From Oscillospiraceae bacterium (GTDB lineage Bacteria; Bacillota; Clostridia; Oscillospirales; Ruminococcaceae), in NCBI GenBank assembly GCA_025757985.1, contig CP107210.1, forward strand, positions 1-64,000: a DNA stretch of 64,000 nucleotides, given 5' to 3'. The notes beneath the pieces were generated by a model. The model made no database searches. It had not been told where the DNA came from and saw only the letters and a program-made list of their open reading frames with translations. This document shows positions 56,580 through 64,000 of the stretch, piece after piece; positions within the stretch are counted from its first letter, which is position 1, and every line of letters begins with the position of its first letter. The position numbers and the translations under genes were made by a program.

Positions 56580-56712
56580 TTTGTTTCCTCCATTCTTTTT
56601 GTTAGGGTTCACAATAAGTGTAACAGTTTGTTCATATATTGTCAACCGACTACGCATGTTTGCGCAAAAAATCTTTGGGTGTTGCTTCCTAAAGCCGGTC
56701 ATACACAGCGCG

Positions 56713-56750
56713 CAAAAAAACGCCCCTTCCGGTCAAACCGAAAGGGGCGG
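56713..56750 (-). terminator. Terminator of gap
   Basis: On the minus strand CGCCCCTTTCGGT and ACCGGAAGGGGCG pair (one mismatch) and are followed by TTTTTTT. Confidence 0.9.
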
Positions 56751-56786
56751 GGTTCAGCTATTTAATTCGCAGTTAAGCTACTCGCA

Positions 56787-56882
56787 GATTACAGCTCAGC
56801 GAAGTACTTAATGGTGCGGACCATCTGAGAGGTGTAGGAGTTCTCGTTGTCGTACCAAGAAACGACCTGAACCTGATAGGTG
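56787..56882. repeat. 96-bp direct repeat within gap
   Basis: The parent copy of the sequence duplicated at 54506-54601; identical over all 96 bp. Confidence 0.95.
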
Positions 56883-57817
56883 TCGTCGTCGATCTTGGCA
56901 ACCATGGTCTGGGTGGCATCGAACAGAGAGCCGTAGCGCATGCCGATGACATCGGAGGAAACGATCTGATCCTCGTTGTAGCCGAAGCTCTCAGAGGCAG
57001 CAGCCTTCATGGCAGCGTTGATGGCTTCCTTGGTGACATCCTTGCCCTTGACAACGGCAACCAGAATGGTGGTGGAGCCGGTGGGAACGGGAACGCGCTG
57101 AGCAGAGCCGATCAGCTTGCCGTTCAGCTCGGGGATGACCAGACCGATGGCCTTGGCAGCACCGGTGGAGTTGGGGACGATGTTCTGGGCACCGGCACGG
57201 GCACGGCGCAGGTCACCCTTACGCTGCGGGCCGTCCAGAATCATCTGGTCGCCGGTGTAAGCATGAACGGTGGTCATGATGCCGGAGACGATGGGGAAAG
57301 CCTTGTTCAGGGTGTCGGCCATGGGGGCCAGGCAGTTGGTGGTGCAGGAAGCAGCGGAGATGACCTGATCCTCAGCGGTCAGGGTCTTCTCGTTGACGGA
57401 GTAGACGATGGTCTTCAGGTCGTTGCCGGCGGGAGCAGAGATGACGACCTTGCGGGCGCCAGCCTGAATGTGAGCCTCAGCCTTAGCCTTGCTGGTGTAG
57501 AAGCCGGTGCACTCCAGAACGACATCAATGCCCAGCTCGCCCCACGGGCAATCCTTGGCATCCTTAATGGCATAGATGGTGATCTTCTTGCCGTCGACGA
57601 CGATGTAATCCTCGCCAGCCTCAACGGTGTGCTTGTTCTCGCCGATCTTGCCCAGGAAAGAGCCCTGAGCGGTGTCGTACTTCAGCAGGTGAGCCAGCAT
57701 AGCGGGGCTGGTCAGATCGTTGATGGCGACAACTTCGTAGCCGTCAGCCTCAAACATCTGACGGAAAGCCAGACGGCCGATACGGCCAAAACCATTGATA
57801 GCAACTTTAACAGCCAT
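56789..57817 (-). CDS. gap: Glyceraldehyde-3-phosphate dehydrogenase, type I
   Basis: A 342-residue glycolytic enzyme. The NAD fold starts KVAINGFGRIGRLAFRQM. The catalytic Cys lies in ISAASCTTNCLAPMADTLN, with the His in TTVHAYTGDQMILDGPQRKGDLRRARAGAQNIVP. The C-terminus WYDNENSYTSQMVRTIKYFAEL is standard. Codon bias is strong, fitting high expression. The last 96 bp are duplicated upstream of ychF. GGGAGGATTTCACT precedes the ATG. Confidence 0.98.
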   Translation of the reverse strand: MAVKVAINGFGRIGRLAFRQMFEADGYEVVAINDLTSPAMLAHLLKYDTAQGSFLGKIGENKHTVEAGEDYIVVDGKKITIYAIKDAKDCPWGELGIDVVLECTGFYTSKAKAEAHIQAGARKVVISAPAGNDLKTIVYSVNEKTLTAEDQVISAASCTTNCLAPMADTLNKAFPIVSGIMTTVHAYTGDQMILDGPQRKGDLRRARAGAQNIVPNSTGAAKAIGLVIPELNGKLIGSAQRVPVPTGSTTILVAVVKGKDVTKEAINAAMKAAASESFGYNEDQIVSSDVIGMRYGSLFDATQTMVAKIDDDTYQVQVVSWYDNENSYTSQMVRTIKYFAEL

Positions 57818-57884
57818 AGTGAAATCCTCCCAAGATTTGTCTTTTTCACCTTATGAGCGGTAGCCCGCTCGTCGGTATGGTACT

Positions 57885-57913
57885 ATTGTACCCCATTTGC
57901 AGCGTTTCTGCAA
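57885..57913 (-). promoter_or_regulatory. SigA-type promoter for gap
   Basis: On the minus strand TTGCAG (57908-57913), 17-bp spacer, TACAAT (57885-57890). The leader of about 65 nt contains GAGCGGGCTACCGCTC, a small hairpin. Confidence 0.75.
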
Positions 57914-58048
57914 GAGGGGTGTTATTCTTTTAACACGATTTTTTCAAAAAATCTGTACATTTTTTGAAATTCCAGCTATTACCACTGCGCCGGGCGTAAA
58001 CACGGGGCAGACTAAGGGCAGACTTTGCAGAGAAAGTGGGGGAGTGCC

Positions 58049-58627
58049 ATGCCGGTTTTTGGGCAGACACGCGCAGCACTGGCGGCGGCTGCGGCGCGCG
58101 GGGCAGACATAGTATCCTCGCTGCGGCTGGTTATGACGGCCGAGGCGCTGACGGCCCCGCCTCCGGGGCAGGCGCTGGAGCTGAACACCGAATTGGAGGT
58201 GCTGTGCGATGCCTGCCGGGAGCTGGCGGCCTGCCGCAGCGGCTGGCTATACCTCTGCCCGGCAGGGGATGTGCAGCCCGCCGCACTGCCGCGCGGGCTG
58301 CTGCACGGCGTTGTGCTGAGCTTTCTGCGCGGGGTGCTGCGCAGCGGCGGCCGGGCGGTGATCCGCGTGCTGCCCCACGGCGAGGCCGCAGTGCTGACCC
58401 TGCAGGGCGGCAGGCCGGACAGGATGCCCGGGGATCTGCCAGCGCTGCTGCACCGCTGCGGTGCATATGTCACGACCGGGGACGGCGGACGGTACGCAGC
58501 GGCGGTGCGCATGGCCCCGGCACATGGGCTGCCGCTGCGGGAGGCCCCCGCACTGGCAGAGCTGCTGCTGGACCGCTACAGCGCGCCAAGGGTCTACCTG
58601 CAGGGGTTCTGCGTGGAGGAGGAATGA
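58049..58627 (+). CDS. Protein of unknown function, possibly degenerate GHKL ATPase-like
   Basis: A 192-residue, Arg/Ala/Leu-rich protein starting MPVFGQTRAALAAAAARGADI at 58049, after GTGGGGGAG. LLHGVVLSFLRGVLRSGGRAVIRVLPHGEAAVLTLQGG (about residues 90-130) resembles the N-box helix and following strands of histidine-kinase-type ATPases, but the Asn and the glycine-rich lid are missing. No membrane helix is seen. The similarity is tentative and I would call the function unknown. Confidence 0.55.
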   Translation: MPVFGQTRAALAAAAARGADIVSSLRLVMTAEALTAPPPGQALELNTELEVLCDACRELAACRSGWLYLCPAGDVQPAALPRGLLHGVVLSFLRGVLRSGGRAVIRVLPHGEAAVLTLQGGRPDRMPGDLPALLHRCGAYVTTGDGGRYAAAVRMAPAHGLPLREAPALAELLLDRYSAPRVYLQGFCVEEE

Positions 58628-58642
58628 CCGGCTATAAAAAAT

Positions 58643-58675
58643 GCAGGGGGCGAGTCTGACTCGCCCCCTGCGGTG
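58643..58675. terminator. Hairpin between convergent genes
   Basis: GCAGGGGGCGAGT and ACTCGCCCCCTGC form a perfect 13-bp stem (loop CTG). TATAAAAAAT upstream gives a T-run on the minus strand; the plus strand has only GTGTTATT. Confidence 0.8.
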
Positions 58676-59500
58676 TTATTCGGTTTCCTCCCCGCAGGCC
58701 TGCCACGCGCAGACCAACCCGCACAGCCCGAACAGGCCGATGCCGATGCCGGTCAGCAGGTCCGGCAGGACCAGCATGCCGCGCACTGCCTCAAACAGGG
58801 TCTGCGGCAGTTCCAGCCCGGTGCAAAGAAGGAACGCCCCGGTGCCCGCCGCAAACAGCGTGTGGCCGCAGGGCAGCCCCGGCACAAGGAACACCTTCAG
58901 CAGTACGACCGCCAGCAGCAGGGCGGCTGCGGCGCTGAGAACCCGCAGGGAGCAGGGCAGCCGATGGAGCGAGGCAGGGGTGAACTGAAAGCGCCAGAGC
59001 AGCTTCCAGAGGAAGAACAGCGGCACGACCCCGGCCAACAGCGGGCGGCCCAGCCGTTGGCGCTGCATGCCGAAGCCGCTGAACGCCCGCACGGCGTAAT
59101 ACAGCAGCCAGCCGCCGCAGAAAACCGGCAGCAGAAAATCCGCCCAGGCCGCCCACACCGGGTAACCGGCGGAGAAGAACGCGGGGAACTGCGCGGCGTA
59201 GATGACGACATTGACGGCGGAAAAACCGGCGGCGACCAGCACAGCGCCGGTCAGCGCCATGCAGATGCCGAGCGGCCGGCAGGTATCCTGCAGACCCGCA
59301 GGCTGGGCTGCCGCGCGGCGGGCGGGCAGGTAGGGCAGTGCCAGCGCCGCCAGCCACGGGATGTACCGCAGCCAGACCGAACCCGCCGTGGCAAAGCCGG
59401 TGTCGGCGTCTGTCCAGAGCAGCAGGTCGGCCAGATGAAGACCGGCCATGGCCAGCCCTAAAGCCAGCACTGCAATGGCGTTGGGATGCTTATTTTTCAT
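58676..59500 (-). CDS. Polytopic membrane protein, unknown function
   Basis: A 274-residue protein with about seven to eight hydrophobic segments and little polar sequence. The start at 59500 (MKNKHPNAIAVLALGLAMAGL) follows GAGGCACTTTC; another ATG lies 18 bp upstream. FPAFFSAGYPVWAAWADFLLPVFCGGWLLYYAVRAFSG is the best marked stretch. I do not recognise the family. It is divergent from the SpoIID-like gene. Confidence 0.65.
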   Translation of the reverse strand: MKNKHPNAIAVLALGLAMAGLHLADLLLWTDADTGFATAGSVWLRYIPWLAALALPYLPARRAAAQPAGLQDTCRPLGICMALTGAVLVAAGFSAVNVVIYAAQFPAFFSAGYPVWAAWADFLLPVFCGGWLLYYAVRAFSGFGMQRQRLGRPLLAGVVPLFFLWKLLWRFQFTPASLHRLPCSLRVLSAAAALLLAVVLLKVFLVPGLPCGHTLFAAGTGAFLLCTGLELPQTLFEAVRGMLVLPDLLTGIGIGLFGLCGLVCAWQACGEETE

Positions 59501-59612
59501 GAAAGTGCCTCGTTTCATACAGGGCGCGGCCGCCGCATATACATGGGACAAGCCGCGCGGGATATCCCTATTGTACCGCCCCGCGCCGCAAATTGCAAGG
59601 AGGGCACGCCCC

Positions 59613-60611
59613 TTGAAAAAAACATTCCGCCGTGCGGCGCTGCTGACTCTGCTGGCCCTTGCCGCGCCCTTTGCGGCGCTGCCGCTGGCAAGGCCGATGG
59701 CTGTTAGCAGTGAGCTGCCGCCCGCAACTGCACAGCCCGCCGCTACACCGCAGCCGCAGCCCACCGCTGTGCCGGCAGAGTGCAGCTTTGATGCGGCTGC
59801 GCCGATACTTATTGAGGATGACGGCGAGGCGCGTACCGTCAGCGTGCAGGCGTTTCTCATCGGCACAGCCGCCAGTGAGATGCCGCCCGACTGGCCCGAG
59901 GATGCAATTCTGGCCCAGATGGTGGCCGCCCACAGCTACGCCCTGAGCCTGAACGGCGCAGCGTTTAGCTGCAGCAGCGCCCGCTGTGCAGGCTGGACCG
60001 ATGCTGAGGTGCTGCAGGCGCGCTGGGGCGATGCGTTCGACAGCAGCTATGGCAGACTTGCCGCACTGGCACAGACTGCAGCGGGGGCGGTGCTGTGCTG
60101 GGACGGTGCGCCCGCTGCAGCCTGCTACCACAGCATCAGCACAGGAAGGACCGAGGCAAGCCAAAATGTCTGGACGCAGGCGGTGCCGTACTTACAGGGG
60201 GTCGACTCACCGTGGGACGCCGACGTGCCGGGGTATGAAATGACCGTCACCTACAGCGCCGAGCAGGTCTATACCGCCCTGCTTGGCCTTGGCCTTGCGG
60301 CGGAGGAGATACAAAACACCCCCGCCGACTGGTTCGGCGAGGGTGTGCGGGACGAAGCGGGGTATCTGGCGCAGATGTCGGTCTGCGGGCAGATGTTTGC
60401 CGGGACAAGGCTGCGCAGTGCGCTCAGTCTGCGGTCTGCAGCGTTCACCGTGGACTATGACGCGGGGGAGAACGCATTTGCCTTTACGACCCGCGGCTAC
60501 GGCCACGGCGTGGGCCTGAGCCAGTACGGCGCGAAAGCCATGGCCGAGCAGGGCAAGAGCTGGCGGGAAATTTTGGAATGGTACTTCCCGGGGTGTGAGG
60601 TGGTGGAGTAA
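59613..60611 (+). CDS. SpoIID/LytB domain protein
   Basis: A 332-residue exported protein. The start is TTG at 59613, supported by AAGGAGG upstream and the resulting signal peptide (KKTFRRAALLTLLALAAPFAALPLA). The SpoIID domain (about 70-330) has TAASEMPPDWPEDAILAQMVAAHSYAL with the conserved Ser-Glu-Met-Pro, where the Glu is the lytic-transglycosylase acid, YHSISTGRTE and the signature GYGHGVGLSQYGAKAMAEQG. SpoIID strips stem-less peptidoglycan during engulfment; SpoIIP and SpoIIM are not in the window. Confidence 0.88.
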   Translation: MKKTFRRAALLTLLALAAPFAALPLARPMAVSSELPPATAQPAATPQPQPTAVPAECSFDAAAPILIEDDGEARTVSVQAFLIGTAASEMPPDWPEDAILAQMVAAHSYALSLNGAAFSCSSARCAGWTDAEVLQARWGDAFDSSYGRLAALAQTAAGAVLCWDGAPAAACYHSISTGRTEASQNVWTQAVPYLQGVDSPWDADVPGYEMTVTYSAEQVYTALLGLGLAAEEIQNTPADWFGEGVRDEAGYLAQMSVCGQMFAGTRLRSALSLRSAAFTVDYDAGENAFAFTTRGYGHGVGLSQYGAKAMAEQGKSWREILEWYFPGCEVVE

Positions 60612-60617
60612 ACACCT

Positions 60618-60641
60618 GCCTTCCCCCGAGGGGGAAGCCGC
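60618..60641. repeat. Minimal family B arm
   Basis: GCCTTCCCCCGAGGGGGAAG is the outer palindrome of family B alone, in the short gap between the convergent SpoIID-like and DUF4179 genes. Confidence 0.75.
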
Positions 60642-60648
60642 TCACCAT

Positions 60649-61818
60649 TTACGGCAGCTCCACGGTAAAGGTCGTCAGCTCTGCATCGGTGTCAAAATCG
60701 TAGACCTTTACCGTCAGGCTGCGGCAGTTTTCCGGCACGGCAGCAAAGTAGTCATAGCTGGCCTTGGTGCATTGTTCCGGGTGGTCGAAGTCCGCCGGGT
60801 CGGCCGTCCATGCGCCGTCCGTCCACCAGCCGCCCTCGCCGCGCTCGTGCCCCAGCTCCGTGCCATCCTCGGTGAACAGCCTCACATTCACCCAATGCTG
60901 TTCCGCCGGGAAGCTCAGCAGCACTTTGGTCGCGGCGGGCGTGGCCGTGACGCTTTGCAGGGTGATGCCGTTTTGTTCCATGGGTGTATCCATCGTGCGC
61001 ACGCCCGCATCGCTGACCTCGGGAATGGTAAAGGTCAGTGTGTAGCTGCCGGGCAGCGGGGTCTGGTCTGCGTAGTCATAGTGCCAATAACTTTGGCCAT
61101 CGGTTTCGAGAATACTCTTGTTGCAGGCCACGAGGTCGGACAGCGTCAGCGTTGCCGTGTGCCCGGCCAAATCATCGGGTGCAAGGAACAGCTCATAATT
61201 GATGCCCGTGACAAAGGTGCGGTCATCGCGTTTTTCAAAGGTAACACCGCCGTTCAGTTCCGTGCCGTTATCCAGCACCAGTGTGCCGTACTGCCCGCCG
61301 CCGTTCTGCAGCGCCTTTTCTACGGCGTCCTCGCTGGGGCCGATGGCGTTGAACCCGGCCAGACTATCGTCCTCGGCGGTCAGCATCAGGCTGATGCGCA
61401 GCCAATCGCCGTCGTTGAAGACCTGCCCCAATGTCAGGGTGTAGGGACTGTCGGCGGTCTCGGCAGTGGATTCCACCGTCTCGGCGTATTTGTTCAGCTG
61501 CTCACTTTGCAGCGAAACATAGTCGTCCTGCCCGCCGCGGTTCAGCCAGCTGAACAGGCTGCCCACCACAGGCAGCTGCTCGGCCACAGCGGGCGCGGCA
61601 AAGTTGACACTGCCCAGTCCCACGGCCATGCAGGCTGCGGCTGCTGCGGCCACCCGCCCCCATGGAAAACGGCGCATGACAGTCTTTTTTGCCTGCGGCA
61701 GCTTGGCGCAGGCCGCGTCCAGCACGCGGGCAAATTCATCATCGGTCAGCGGGGCGGCGGGCATCGGCTGCTCATTCAGCGTTTTCAACAAATCGGCATC
61801 AAAATTTTTGTTACGCAT
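60649..61818 (-). CDS. DUF4179 domain protein, probable anti-sigma factor
   Basis: A 389-residue single-pass protein. The cytosolic N-terminus (about 1-50, DDEFARVLDAACAKLPQAKK) is the likely sigma-binding part. A membrane helix (about 55-75, GRVAAAAAACMAVGLGSVNFAAPAVA) leads to an extracellular beta-rich DUF4179-type region (about 85-389) that may sense envelope state. Its start lies inside the 3' end of the sigma gene (8-bp overlap), the usual sigma/anti-sigma coupling. The signal is unknown. Confidence 0.82.
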   Translation of the reverse strand: MRNKNFDADLLKTLNEQPMPAAPLTDDEFARVLDAACAKLPQAKKTVMRRFPWGRVAAAAAACMAVGLGSVNFAAPAVAEQLPVVGSLFSWLNRGGQDDYVSLQSEQLNKYAETVESTAETADSPYTLTLGQVFNDGDWLRISLMLTAEDDSLAGFNAIGPSEDAVEKALQNGGGQYGTLVLDNGTELNGGVTFEKRDDRTFVTGINYELFLAPDDLAGHTATLTLSDLVACNKSILETDGQSYWHYDYADQTPLPGSYTLTFTIPEVSDAGVRTMDTPMEQNGITLQSVTATPAATKVLLSFPAEQHWVNVRLFTEDGTELGHERGEGGWWTDGAWTADPADFDHPEQCTKASYDYFAAVPENCRSLTVKVYDFDTDAELTTFTVELP

Positions 61819-62365
61819 GGGTGTACACTCCCTTCTCGGTCAGTTGGTGGCGCAGACGGTCACGCCCGCGGCTCAGGCGGGTGTTGATGCTCTCAACACT
61901 CATATTCAGCGCGGTGGCGATCTCCTTGCTGGATTGCAGCAGATAATACTTGCGCAGAAAGATGTCCCGGTCGGGCGGGGCCATGGCGGCTACCAGCGCC
62001 CCGACAAGGTCGGCGGCATCGGCGGTGGCGCGGTCAAACTCAGCCAGCTCGCCGAGCGTTTCGGCCAGGCCGTCATCCAGCGAGAGCGCCTCGCGGCGGC
62101 GCAGGGCGTTGTAGCGGTCGATGCCCTTGTTGCGCGCCGTGACAATGAGCCACGGCCGCAGTGGTGTTGCGGTGTGATCCAGCTTGGCCGCATTGCGCCA
62201 GAGCGAAACAAAGACATCGGCCATGCATTCCTCCCGGTCGCAGGGGTTCTGGGGCAGGATGCGGTTCAGCACCGCCTTTACCAGCGGCGCGTAGGCAAGC
62301 ATGGCTGCCTCCAGACCCTCCTCCGGGTGCGTCTGCAGCAATCGGGTCAATTCCCGGTCCTTCAT
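61811..62365 (-). CDS. Sigma-70 family (ECF-type) sigma factor
   Basis: A 184-residue sigma factor. Region 2 lies at about 25-95 (NPCDREECMADVFVSLWRN, LRPWLIVTARNKGIDRYNALRRRE). Region 4 is at about 125-180 (PPDRDIFLRKYYLLQSSKEIATALNMSVESINTRLSRGRDRLRHQL), with a clear HTH. It is coupled to the downstream DUF4179 gene, its presumed anti-sigma factor. AAGGAGGAACCACCC precedes the ATG. Confidence 0.93.
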   Translation of the reverse strand: MKDRELTRLLQTHPEEGLEAAMLAYAPLVKAVLNRILPQNPCDREECMADVFVSLWRNAAKLDHTATPLRPWLIVTARNKGIDRYNALRRREALSLDDGLAETLGELAEFDRATADAADLVGALVAAMAPPDRDIFLRKYYLLQSSKEIATALNMSVESINTRLSRGRDRLRHQLTEKGVYTHA

Positions 62366-62439
62366 GGGTGGTTCCTCCTTTTTGTGGGTTCTGACTATAT
62401 AGACCCGGGCGGGAGGGGAAATCTTACAGATTCACTAAA

Positions 62440-62650
62440 AATGCCTTCCCCCTTGGGGCTGCGCCCGCAGGCGCGTGTCGGAGCGCAACCGCCGAAGGCG
62501 GCTCTTAGCGCGTAGACTGAAGGTGGCGCGAAGCGCCGGATGAGGGGCGAGTTCGCCGCGATTGCCCGTTCCCGGGTTGCCGTGGCACACCTGCCCCTCA
62601 TCAGTCAGCGGGCGGGGCCGCTGACAGCTTCCCCCGAGGGGGAAGCCTTT
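62440..62650. repeat. Family B repeat, copy 8
   Basis: Contains TTGGGGCTGCGCCCGCAGGC, GCGCAACCGCCGAAGGCGGC, GGATGAGGGGCGAG and GCCCCTCATCAGTCAGCGGG, ending CCCCGAGGGGGAAGCCTTT. The interior is nearly identical to copy 7. It accounts for most of the 62366-62699 gap. Confidence 0.92.
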
Positions 62651-62659
62651 CCCGCGTAC

Positions 62660-62698
62660 AAAAAAACAGACGTTGTTTTCACAGCGTCTGTTTTTTGT
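62660..62698 (-). terminator. Terminator after the sensor kinase gene
   Basis: AACAGACG and CGTCTGTT enclose a 12-nt loop; on the minus strand TTTTTTT follows (AAAAAAA on the plus strand), and TTTTTT also lies downstream on the plus strand. Confidence 0.82.
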
Positions 62699-62699
62699 T

Positions 62700-64000
62700 T
62701 TATTTCCCGGCCGGCAGGGTGAACACGAACCGGCACCATTTGCCCTCCTCGCTCTCGGCGTGGATCTGGCCGCCCGACAGGTTGATCAAAATTTTACAGA
62801 TATGCAGCCCCAGTCCGCTGCCGCGCGTGTTCATGCCGCGGGAGCGGTCCTCCTTATAGAAACGCTCAAACACAAAAGGCAGGGCTTCGGGGGCAATACC
62901 TGCACCCGTGTTCTCGATGCGCACCTCCACCATGCTCCCGTGCTTTTCGGCGGCAAAGCTGATGGCACCGCCCGCCGGGGTGAATTTGATGGCATTGTCT
63001 ACGATGTTATACACGACCTGATGTACAAAATCCGGGTCAGCATAGATCGGCAGCGGGTCGCCGCCCAGCCCCTGTATGTCGATTTTGCCGTCCTCAATGC
63101 GCTGCTCATCGCTGAGTACGACATCGGTGACAGTTTTCCACAGATCGTAGGTCTGGGCGTGGATAAGCACCTCGCCCGCCTCCAGCTTGGTGATGTCCAG
63201 CATGTTCTGGACCAGCCGCGCCAGACGCCCTGTCTCCTGCGAGACGATGCCGAGGTAGTGCTTTGTCTCCTCGGGCGGGATCGTGCCGTCCAGCATACCA
63301 TCGATGAAACCCTTGATCGTCGTCATCGGGGTGCGCAGCTCATGCGCGATGTTGCCCATGAACTGCCCGCGGGAATTGTCGATGGTCTGCAGCCGGGCGG
63401 CCATATTGTTAAAGGTGGTCGCAAAGTCGGCCAGCTCCACGCAGCCGTCCACCGGGGCGCGGGCGGTGAAATCACCGCTGCCCAGCCGCCGCGCGGCCTC
63501 GCTGATGTCCTCGATCGGGCCGGTGATGCGGCGGGCCAATACCCAGCACAGTACGCTGCACAGCAGCAGGATGGCAGCGGCCGAAATGCCGAACATGGCC
63601 AGCATGTCGGTCATGTAGCTGCCTAAGGCGTTCATGGGGCTGGCGGCAAACAGGTAGCCGTCCTGCCCGCCGACTGTAATGCGCCGCCCGGCGGTGTAGT
63701 ATTTTGCGTTGTACACGCCGTCCAGCGTACCGGTCTCGAAAATATCGCTGCCTTCATCAAGCTGTGCAATGTAATCGGGCGGCACATTCGCGCCGGTGAA
63801 GGCCTCGTCCCCGGTGTGCAGCAGGATGCTGCCGTTTTTGTCGGCAATGAAGATCAGCGCGCCGGAGGTGGTGTTGAACAGCTCAAACCCGCTGTGGGCC
63901 CGCTCGACAAGATCCTCACCCTGCAGGGGGCGGGTCACGATCGCCCCCTCATCGGCAAACCGCTCGCTCAGCGCGGTTGCGCCGTTCAGCACATCGGTCA
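62700..64000 (-). CDS. HAMP-domain sensor histidine kinase (partial, N-terminus outside window)
   Basis: At least 430 residues; the frame is still open at the window edge. An extracellular sensor segment comes first (including FNTTSGALIFIADKNGSILLHTG, double-Cache-like). A membrane helix (MLAMFGISAAAILLLCSVLCWVLA) leads to a HAMP domain (RRITGPIEDISEAARRLGSGDF). HisKA has AHELRTPMTTIKGF with the phospho-acceptor His. The ATPase has VVYNIVDNAIKFTPAGG, NTGAGIAPE, FERFYKEDRSRGMNTRGSGLGLHI. Its response regulator should lie beyond the window. Confidence 0.93.
   Translation of the reverse strand, partial: TDVLNGATALSERFADEGAIVTRPLQGEDLVERAHSGFELFNTTSGALIFIADKNGSILLHTGDEAFTGANVPPDYIAQLDEGSDIFETGTLDGVYNAKYYTAGRRITVGGQDGYLFAASPMNALGSYMTDMLAMFGISAAAILLLCSVLCWVLARRITGPIEDISEAARRLGSGDFTARAPVDGCVELADFATTFNNMAARLQTIDNSRGQFMGNIAHELRTPMTTIKGFIDGMLDGTIPPEETKHYLGIVSQETGRLARLVQNMLDITKLEAGEVLIHAQTYDLWKTVTDVVLSDEQRIEDGKIDIQGLGGDPLPIYADPDFVHQVVYNIVDNAIKFTPAGGAISFAAEKHGSMVEVRIENTGAGIAPEALPFVFERFYKEDRSRGMNTRGSGLGLHICKILINLSGGQIHAESEEGKWCRFVFTLPAGK

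Noticed and set aside
59448..59612. An upstream ATG start for the SpoIID-like gene
   Set aside because: It would bury the signal peptide 55 residues inside the protein; the TTG at 59613 has AAGGAGG and gives a standard signal peptide.

Overview
The window is a chromosomal segment of a GC-rich Gram-positive bacterium. The gene order secY-adk-map-KOW-infA-rpmJ-rpsM-rpsK-rpsD-rpoA-rplQ, the Shine-Dalgarno sites, the SigA-type promoters (almost all with 17-bp spacers), the TTG/GTG starts and the families IreB, PTS_EIIC_2, DUF4349 and SpoIID all point to Bacillota, class Clostridia. The high GC and the dense palindromic intergenic repeats suggest an Oscillospiraceae/Ruminococcaceae gut anaerobe of the Faecalibacterium-Gemmiger-Subdoligranulum type. 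The genus is an inference; no 16S gene is present.

Layout. 1-5.2 kb: distal end of the spc/alpha ribosomal operon, closed by a strong terminator. 5.6-15.3 kb: a CNNM/CBS membrane protein, a divergent PRPP synthetase, murD with a GNAT acetyltransferase and a PLP lyase-family protein, ireB (minus strand), and an M3 oligopeptidase with a small membrane protein. 15.6-23.2 kb: a complete oligopeptide ABC importer (oppABCDF plus a small membrane protein). 23.3-28.1 kb: tRNA-Lys, aspS, and on the minus strand hisS and a DUF4349 lipoprotein. 28.2-31.2 kb: an MFS carrier and an O-antigen-ligase-like membrane protein. 31.5-33.3 kb: a two-gene operon of a NifU-like scaffold protein and a GGGtGRT-family protein, both of unknown function. 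33.4-39.5 kb: a five-gene operon combining a DivIVA-like coiled coil, a vWA-like/TM/FHA protein, a zinc-ribbon/FHA protein, an FHA-FHA-ABC ATPase and an ABC-2 permease; this is the best candidate for a little-described system, perhaps a phosphothreonine-controlled exporter. 39.7-42.6 kb: CmpB-like membrane protein, trmB and an alanyl-tRNA editing protein (minus strand). 42.7-50.9 kb: a lipoprotein, malQ, a degenerate GGDEF protein, a small helical protein behind a Shine-Dalgarno-masking hairpin, a PTS IIC protein, a DJ-1/PfpI protein, mgsA and a cytosolic ricin-B-fold protein. 51-57.8 kb: DEAD-box helicase, ychF-mtnN, a scrap zone and gap. 58-64 kb: two proteins of unknown function, a SpoIID-domain protein, a sigma/DUF4179 anti-sigma pair and a sensor kinase cut by the window edge.

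Two families of dispersed palindromic repeats fill most intergenic gaps. Family A has short stems of the type GTAGGGGCG...CGCCCCTAC whose arms covary between copies. Family B is 115-215 bp long, is bounded by GGCTTCCCC/GGGGAAGCC and contains GATGAGGGGC and CCCCTCATC. Some copies act as terminators, one forms the hisS leader, and two supply the stop codon of the adjacent gene. Between ychF and gap lies a mosaic of an exact 96-bp copy of the gap 3' end, a truncated serine resolvase and a truncated DtxR-type regulator, best explained as the scar of an integrated element. No intact IS, prophage, CRISPR array or rRNA was seen.
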